From Christensenella sp. UBA4379 (GTDB lineage: Bacteria; Bacillota; Clostridia; Christensenellales; Aristaeellaceae): DNA of 16,209 bases. Made by a program: the position numbers and the translations under genes. Positions 12,938-16,209 of the stretch are shown piece by piece. Below the pieces are notes generated by a model. The model worked only from the letters and a program-made list of their open reading frames with translations, had not been told where the DNA came from and ran no database searches. The DNA lies in assembly GCA_002391225.1 (NCBI GenBank), contig DGRV01000084.1, forward strand, positions 1-16,209, written 5' to 3'. Within the stretch, counting starts at the first letter, position 1. Every line of letters begins with the position of its first letter.

Positions 12938-13984
12938 TTAAAACAATGAGGTTTGCTCGGCACCGTCTGCCGGATCGGTTTTGCTGGGATAAATTCGGCC
13001 CATGTGCTCGTAGGCGGAAGGGGTCAGCACCCGGCCCCGGGGCGTGCGCATCAGGAAGCCCAGCTGCAAAAGATAGGGCTCGTACACGTCGCCGATGGTG
13101 CCGGCGTCTTCCCCGGTCGCGGCGGCCAGGGTATCCAGGCCCACCGGCCCGCCGCCGAACTTGTCCATCATGGTGGTGATGACGTTGCGGTCCACCCGGT
13201 CGAGGCCCAGTGGGTCCACGTCGAGGAGGTCCAGGGCTTCTTTAGCCACGGCCAGGGTGATCCGGCCGTCATAGCGCACCTGGGCGTAGTCGCGGACGCG
13301 CTTGAGCATCCGGTTGGCGATGCGGGGCGTGCCCCTGCTGCGGCTGGCGATTTCACTCAGGCCCGCCGGCTCCGCCTCGACCTTGAGGATCCTGGCCGAG
13401 CGGGCGGTGATTTTCGCCAGCTCCTCCGGGGTGTACATTTCGAGCCGGTAGCTGATCCCAAAGCGGTCGCGGAGCGGAGCCGACAGCATGCCGGCCCTCG
13501 TGGTGGCCCCGACCAGGGTGAACCTCGGCAGGTCCAGCCGGATGGACCGGGCGGTTGGGCCCTTGCCGATCATGATGTCCAGGGCGTAGTCCTCCATGGC
13601 GGAGTACAGCACTTCCTCCACGGCCCGGGACAGGCGGTGGATTTCGTCGATAAACAGCACGTCCCCCTGGGAGAGGTTGGTCAAAATGGACGCCAGATCT
13701 CCCGGCCGGTCGATGGCCGGGCCGGAGGTGATGCGGATGTTCTGCCCCATTTCCGAGGCGATGATGCAGGCCAGCGTCGTCTTGCCCAGGCCGGGCGGGC
13801 CGTAGAGCAGGATGTGGTCCAGGGCGTCGTGCCGGGTCAGGGCCGCTTCGATGGCGATTTTCAGGTTTTTCTTCGTCTGCTCCTGGCCGATATAGTCCGC
13901 CAGGGTATGGGGGCGCAGGGAGGTTTCGATGTCGCTGTCCTCCCGGCGGGCGTCCGAGGTCATCAGTCTGTCCAGTTCGCTCAT
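12938..13984 (-). CDS. ruvB: Holliday junction branch-migration helicase RuvB
   Basis: RuvB is the hexameric AAA+ motor that drives branch migration of Holliday junctions on the RuvA scaffold. The 348 residues show Walker A GPPGLGKT (62-69), Walker B LFIDEIH (110-116), sensor I within LVGATTRAGML, the arginine-finger segment LRDRFG, and the C-terminal winged-helix region ending EPYLLQLGFLMRTPRGR. The ATG at 13984 has GGGAGG upstream that overlaps the ruvA stop; only 3 bases separate the two reading frames, indicating coupled translation. The N-terminal tail carries an acidic/basic stretch (DARREDSDIE) before the conserved LRP-TLADYIGQ. Nothing is missing or odd. Confidence 0.97.
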   Translation of the reverse strand: MSELDRLMTSDARREDSDIETSLRPHTLADYIGQEQTKKNLKIAIEAALTRHDALDHILLYGPPGLGKTTLACIIASEMGQNIRITSGPAIDRPGDLASILTNLSQGDVLFIDEIHRLSRAVEEVLYSAMEDYALDIMIGKGPTARSIRLDLPRFTLVGATTRAGMLSAPLRDRFGISYRLEMYTPEELAKITARSARILKVEAEPAGLSEIASRSRGTPRIANRMLKRVRDYAQVRYDGRITLAVAKEALDLLDVDPLGLDRVDRNVITTMMDKFGGGPVGLDTLAAATGEDAGTIGDVYEPYLLQLGFLMRTPRGRVLTPSAYEHMGRIYPSKTDPADGAEQTSLF

Positions 13985-13987
13985 GGC

Positions 13988-14596
13988 TTACCTCCCTGAC
14001 ATGTCGCGCAGCGCCAGGCGGATCAGTTCTCCGGCGTCGTCGCTCTGGGCGGAAACGGCGCTGACCGCCCGGGCCGCCTCCGAGGACGTATAGCCCAGGG
14101 AAACCAGGGCCTGCACCGCCTCGTTGACGGCGTCCGTCTGCTTGAGCTCCGCGGCCGGGACGGCCTTTTCCAGGTGCAGGCTCTCCAGGTCCGCCTCCGT
14201 GACCTTTTCCTTGAGCTCCAGCGCGATGCGCTGGGCCGTCTTCTTGCCGATGCCCGGGGCCCGGGCCAGCATGGCGGTGTCCCCGGTCATGATGGCTAAC
14301 GTCAGGTCCTTTAAGGGCATGCACCCGAGGATCTGCAGAGCCGTCTTGGGGCCGATGCCGCTGATGCCCGTCAGCCTTAAGAACATCCGCTTTTCCTCCT
14401 GGGAGGAGAAGCCGTACAGGTCCACCCCGTCGTCCCGGACGCTCATATAGATCCACAGCAGGCAGGCCTCTCCCTTCTGGGGGAGGGTGGAAAGGGTGTT
14501 GGTGCTGCAGCTGGCCTGAAAGCCGATGCCGCCCACGTCCATGAGGACTTCGCTCTGGCCCTTGGCGGCGATGGTTCCGTTCAGAAACGCGATCAT
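13988..14596 (-). CDS. ruvA: Holliday junction DNA-binding protein RuvA
   Basis: RuvA forms the tetramer that holds the four-way junction flat for RuvB. The 202-residue protein has the N-terminal OB-fold (MIAFLNGTIAAKG, with DVGGIGFQ) and the two helix-hairpin-helix motifs, LTGISGIGPKTALQIL and LARAPGIGKKTAQRIALEL. An acidic linker follows, then the C-terminal RuvB-binding domain with VQALVSLGYTSSEAARAV. The ATG at 14596 is 9 bases after the ruvC stop and is preceded by GGGAG, which overlaps that stop. The stop TAA is part of the ruvB ribosome site. Confidence 0.97.
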   Translation of the reverse strand: MIAFLNGTIAAKGQSEVLMDVGGIGFQASCSTNTLSTLPQKGEACLLWIYMSVRDDGVDLYGFSSQEEKRMFLRLTGISGIGPKTALQILGCMPLKDLTLAIMTGDTAMLARAPGIGKKTAQRIALELKEKVTEADLESLHLEKAVPAAELKQTDAVNEAVQALVSLGYTSSEAARAVSAVSAQSDDAGELIRLALRDMSGR

Positions 14597-14605
14597 AAAA
14601 ACTCC

Positions 14606-15100
14606 CTATTTCATTCTGAATTGTTCCTTCATCGCCCCGGAATTAAAATGGGTGATGGCGGCGGCGACGGCGTCGGCCGCGTCGTCCGGGCGGATGATGT
14701 CCGGCAGGTTCAACAGCAGCTTCACCATGTGCTGAATCTGGTGCTTGTCCGCCTTGCCGTAGCCGACGACGGCCTGCTTGATCTGCATGGGGGTGTATTC
14801 GTAGATGTTGTGGGTAAACTCGGCGCAGGCGCAAAGGGCGGTCCCGCGGGCCGCGCCGACGTTCAGGGCGGTGGTGACGTTCCGGGCGAAAAAGAGCTCT
14901 TCAAACACGATGTCGTCCGGCTGGTAGAGGCGGATCAGGTCCCGCACGTCGTCGTGGATCTTGAGCAGGCGCTCGTACATCCGCATGTCCGGGGTGGTGA
15001 TCACGGCCCCGGCCGCGACGAAGAGGGGCTTTCGCCCGTCCGCGTCCAGCACGCCGTAGCCCATGGTGGCCAGCCCCGGGTCAATTCCAAGGATACGCAA
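14606..15100 (-). CDS. ruvC: Holliday junction resolvase RuvC, TTG start
   Basis: RuvC is the dimeric endonuclease that cuts Holliday junctions symmetrically. The 164-residue protein carries the four acidic metal ligands at family positions: Asp7 (GIDPGL), Glu67 (VFEELFF), Asp140 and Asp143 (DDAADAVAAAITH). RNVTTALNVGAARG and KQAVVGYGKADKHQ are also typical. The start codon is TTG at 15100, read on the minus strand: the sequence gives TTG-CGT-ATC, and no ATG or GTG lies upstream in frame before the previous gene. The ribosome site AAGAGG is about 10 bases away. With both the weak start and spacing, translation is probably modest, in keeping with the low amount of resolvase cells need. The lipid kinase ends 20 bases before it. 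Confidence 0.96.
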   Translation of the reverse strand: MRILGIDPGLATMGYGVLDADGRKPLFVAAGAVITTPDMRMYERLLKIHDDVRDLIRLYQPDDIVFEELFFARNVTTALNVGAARGTALCACAEFTHNIYEYTPMQIKQAVVGYGKADKHQIQHMVKLLLNLPDIIRPDDAADAVAAAITHFNSGAMKEQFRMK

Positions 15101-15120
15101 GATAGGAGGTTCCTCTTTTC

Positions 15121-16020
15121 TTAAATGTTGGGCGCTTCCGGCAGGACGGCGGGCCTCCGGACCAGCAGAGAGCCGGGGAGGACCTCGATGTCCGCCCGGT
15201 CCGCGGTGATGATTTCCCCGTCGATATTGATCCGAAGCCCCTGCCCGGCGACGGACAGCTTTTTGACGCGCAGGGAAGAAGTTTCCTTAAAGGTCAGGAT
15301 CTTTCCCTTCATCAGGCCGCTCAACGCGCACAGCATGCGCAGCTTGTTCATTTTGCGCACCAGCACCACGTCCAGCAGGCCGTCGTCCACGACCGCGTCC
15401 GGGGCGATCGGGATGCCGCCGCCGATATAGCGCCCGTTCCCCGCGGCCAGGACCAGCAGCTCCTTTTCCTCCGGCGCGCCCCCGTCCAGTGACAGGTTAA
15501 GGCGGACGCTTTTAAAATGAAAGATGGTGCAGAGCACCCCGTACAGATAGGGCCAGATGCCCTGGACGCGCTTTTTGACCTTTTCGGCGTAATCCAGCAC
15601 CATGACGTCAAAGCCCGTGCCGGTCTCGTTTAAAAAGATCCGGTTGTTGATGCGGACCGTGTCGGTGGGCACGGGGGGCGTGTTCAGCACGATGTCCAGG
15701 GCGGCGAGGGGATCGTTTGGGATGCCCACGGTTTTGATAAAATCGTTCCCCGTCCCGGCGGGGATGATGCCCATGGAGGTTTTCGAGTTGCACAGGCCGG
15801 AAGCGACCTCCAGCAGCGTCCCGTCCCCGCCGATGGCGGCGACGGTATCATAGCCCTTCAGGGCGGCGGCCGCGGCCAGAACGGTGGCGTGGCCTACGCG
15901 CTCGGTCATCATCATCGTGTAGGGAATATGCTGTGCTTTCAGCTTTTCTTCCATGACTTTGGCTGTTTCAAGCGCCAGGCCGTTGCCGGCGGTCGGGTTG
16001 CAGATCAGCTGCAGTTCCAT
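15121..16020 (-). CDS. DagK/YegS-family lipid kinase
   Basis: This 299-residue protein belongs to the diacylglycerol-kinase catalytic-domain family (DgkB, YegS, BmrU types), which phosphorylate lipid alcohols with ATP at the membrane face. The N-terminal nucleotide-binding half shows CNPTAGNG (7-14), the signature GGDGTLLEV (64-72) and PAGTGNDF (87-94). The C-terminal beta-sandwich half includes NETGTGFDVMVLDYAEKVKK, GNGRYIGGGIPIAPDAVVDDGLLDVV and the closing NIDGE segment. The length is usual for the family. ATG 16020 follows GGGAGG on the minus strand. It is the first gene behind the operon promoter. It could be DgkB recycling diacylglycerol from lipoteichoic acid synthesis, but substrate cannot be read from sequence. 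Confidence 0.92.
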   Translation of the reverse strand: MELQLICNPTAGNGLALETAKVMEEKLKAQHIPYTMMMTERVGHATVLAAAAALKGYDTVAAIGGDGTLLEVASGLCNSKTSMGIIPAGTGNDFIKTVGIPNDPLAALDIVLNTPPVPTDTVRINNRIFLNETGTGFDVMVLDYAEKVKKRVQGIWPYLYGVLCTIFHFKSVRLNLSLDGGAPEEKELLVLAAGNGRYIGGGIPIAPDAVVDDGLLDVVLVRKMNKLRMLCALSGLMKGKILTFKETSSLRVKKLSVAGQGLRINIDGEIITADRADIEVLPGSLLVRRPAVLPEAPNI

Positions 16021-16073
16021 GACGGATACGCCTCCCGGATCAGTCCCTGCGGGACATGGTCAAACATTCATAT

Positions 16074-16102
16074 ATTATAATGAAAAAGAGGTTTTCTGTA
16101 AA
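16074..16102 (-). promoter_or_regulatory. Promoter of the six-gene leftward operon
   Basis: On the minus strand TTTACA (16102-16097), 17 bases, and exact TATAAT (16079-16074) predict a start near 16067 and a leader of about 47 bases. Gaps between the six downstream genes are only 20, 9, 3, 12 and 16 bases, and no other promoter was seen, so one transcript is likely. Confidence 0.8.
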
Positions 16103-16123
16103 GCAAATGTTGAACGTAATCGC

Positions 16124-16204
16124 AGGGGGGTCTTGCGACCCCCCTACGGAACCCCCCGACGGATTTGCCTCTCGGACCTTCGGCCCTCCCGGGCGGCAAA
16201 TCCG
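16124..16204. repeat. Two perfect inverted repeats in intergenic DNA
   Basis: AGGGGGGTC (16124-16132), loop TTGC, GACCCCCCT (16137-16145) makes a 9-bp stem. CGGATTTGCC (16160-16169) and GGCAAATCCG (16195-16204) form 10-bp arms around 25 bases. No T-run follows the first stem, so it is not a standard terminator. The compact GC-rich pair looks like a dispersed intergenic repeat, cut off by the window end. Confidence 0.75.
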
Positions 16205-16209
16205 CAAGG

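Noticed and set aside
13353..14456. 367-codon minus-strand frame across ruvA and ruvB
   Set aside because: It overlaps two certain genes in another frame and is rich in Gly/Pro/Arg, as expected of an out-of-frame GC-rich read.

Overview
The window looks like chromosome from a fairly GC-rich member of the Bacillota, most likely an uncultured Clostridia-type anaerobe. The signs are strong GGAGG ribosome sites, near-consensus sigma-A promoters with 17-bp spacers, a perfect CIRCE operator, a class I-alpha glutamine synthetase and a ruvC-ruvA-ruvB-queA cluster. The species cannot be fixed from the sequence alone.

Left part, rightward genes (1-8696). The 3' end of tyrS closes with a strong terminator. 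Next come an exported peptidoglycan-binding/VWA protein (860-2782), glnA (2879-4213) behind a consensus promoter embedded in a 14-bp palindrome, and htpG (4422-6329) preceded by a perfect HrcA/CIRCE site and a structured leader. A 61-residue two-helix membrane protein and a terminator follow htpG. Then come an exported caspase-like protease with an EF-hand loop and a FlgD-like Ig domain (6777-8276), and a RelB/DinJ-type antitoxin (8382-8696) with palindromes over its promoter but no recognisable toxin.

Middle part, accessory island (about 8751-11101). A visibly AT-rich segment is bounded by two inverted copies of a roughly 125-bp structured repeat built from the unit AGAGCAGTT. It holds two genes for membrane proteins I cannot assign (9140-10045 and 10114-10596) and a stretch of decayed coding sequence with paired GGGACGGTTCTGTG repeats. 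This is the least explained part of the window.

Right part, leftward operon (16102 down to 11131). One promoter appears to serve six tightly packed genes: a DagK/YegS-like lipid kinase, ruvC (TTG start), ruvA, ruvB, queA and a YfcE-type phosphodiesterase. The operon ends in a rho-independent terminator after a repeat-rich 3' region. It combines Holliday-junction resolution with queuosine tRNA modification and two enzymes of lipid and phosphodiester chemistry. The last 90 bases hold two perfect inverted repeats of intergenic-repeat type.
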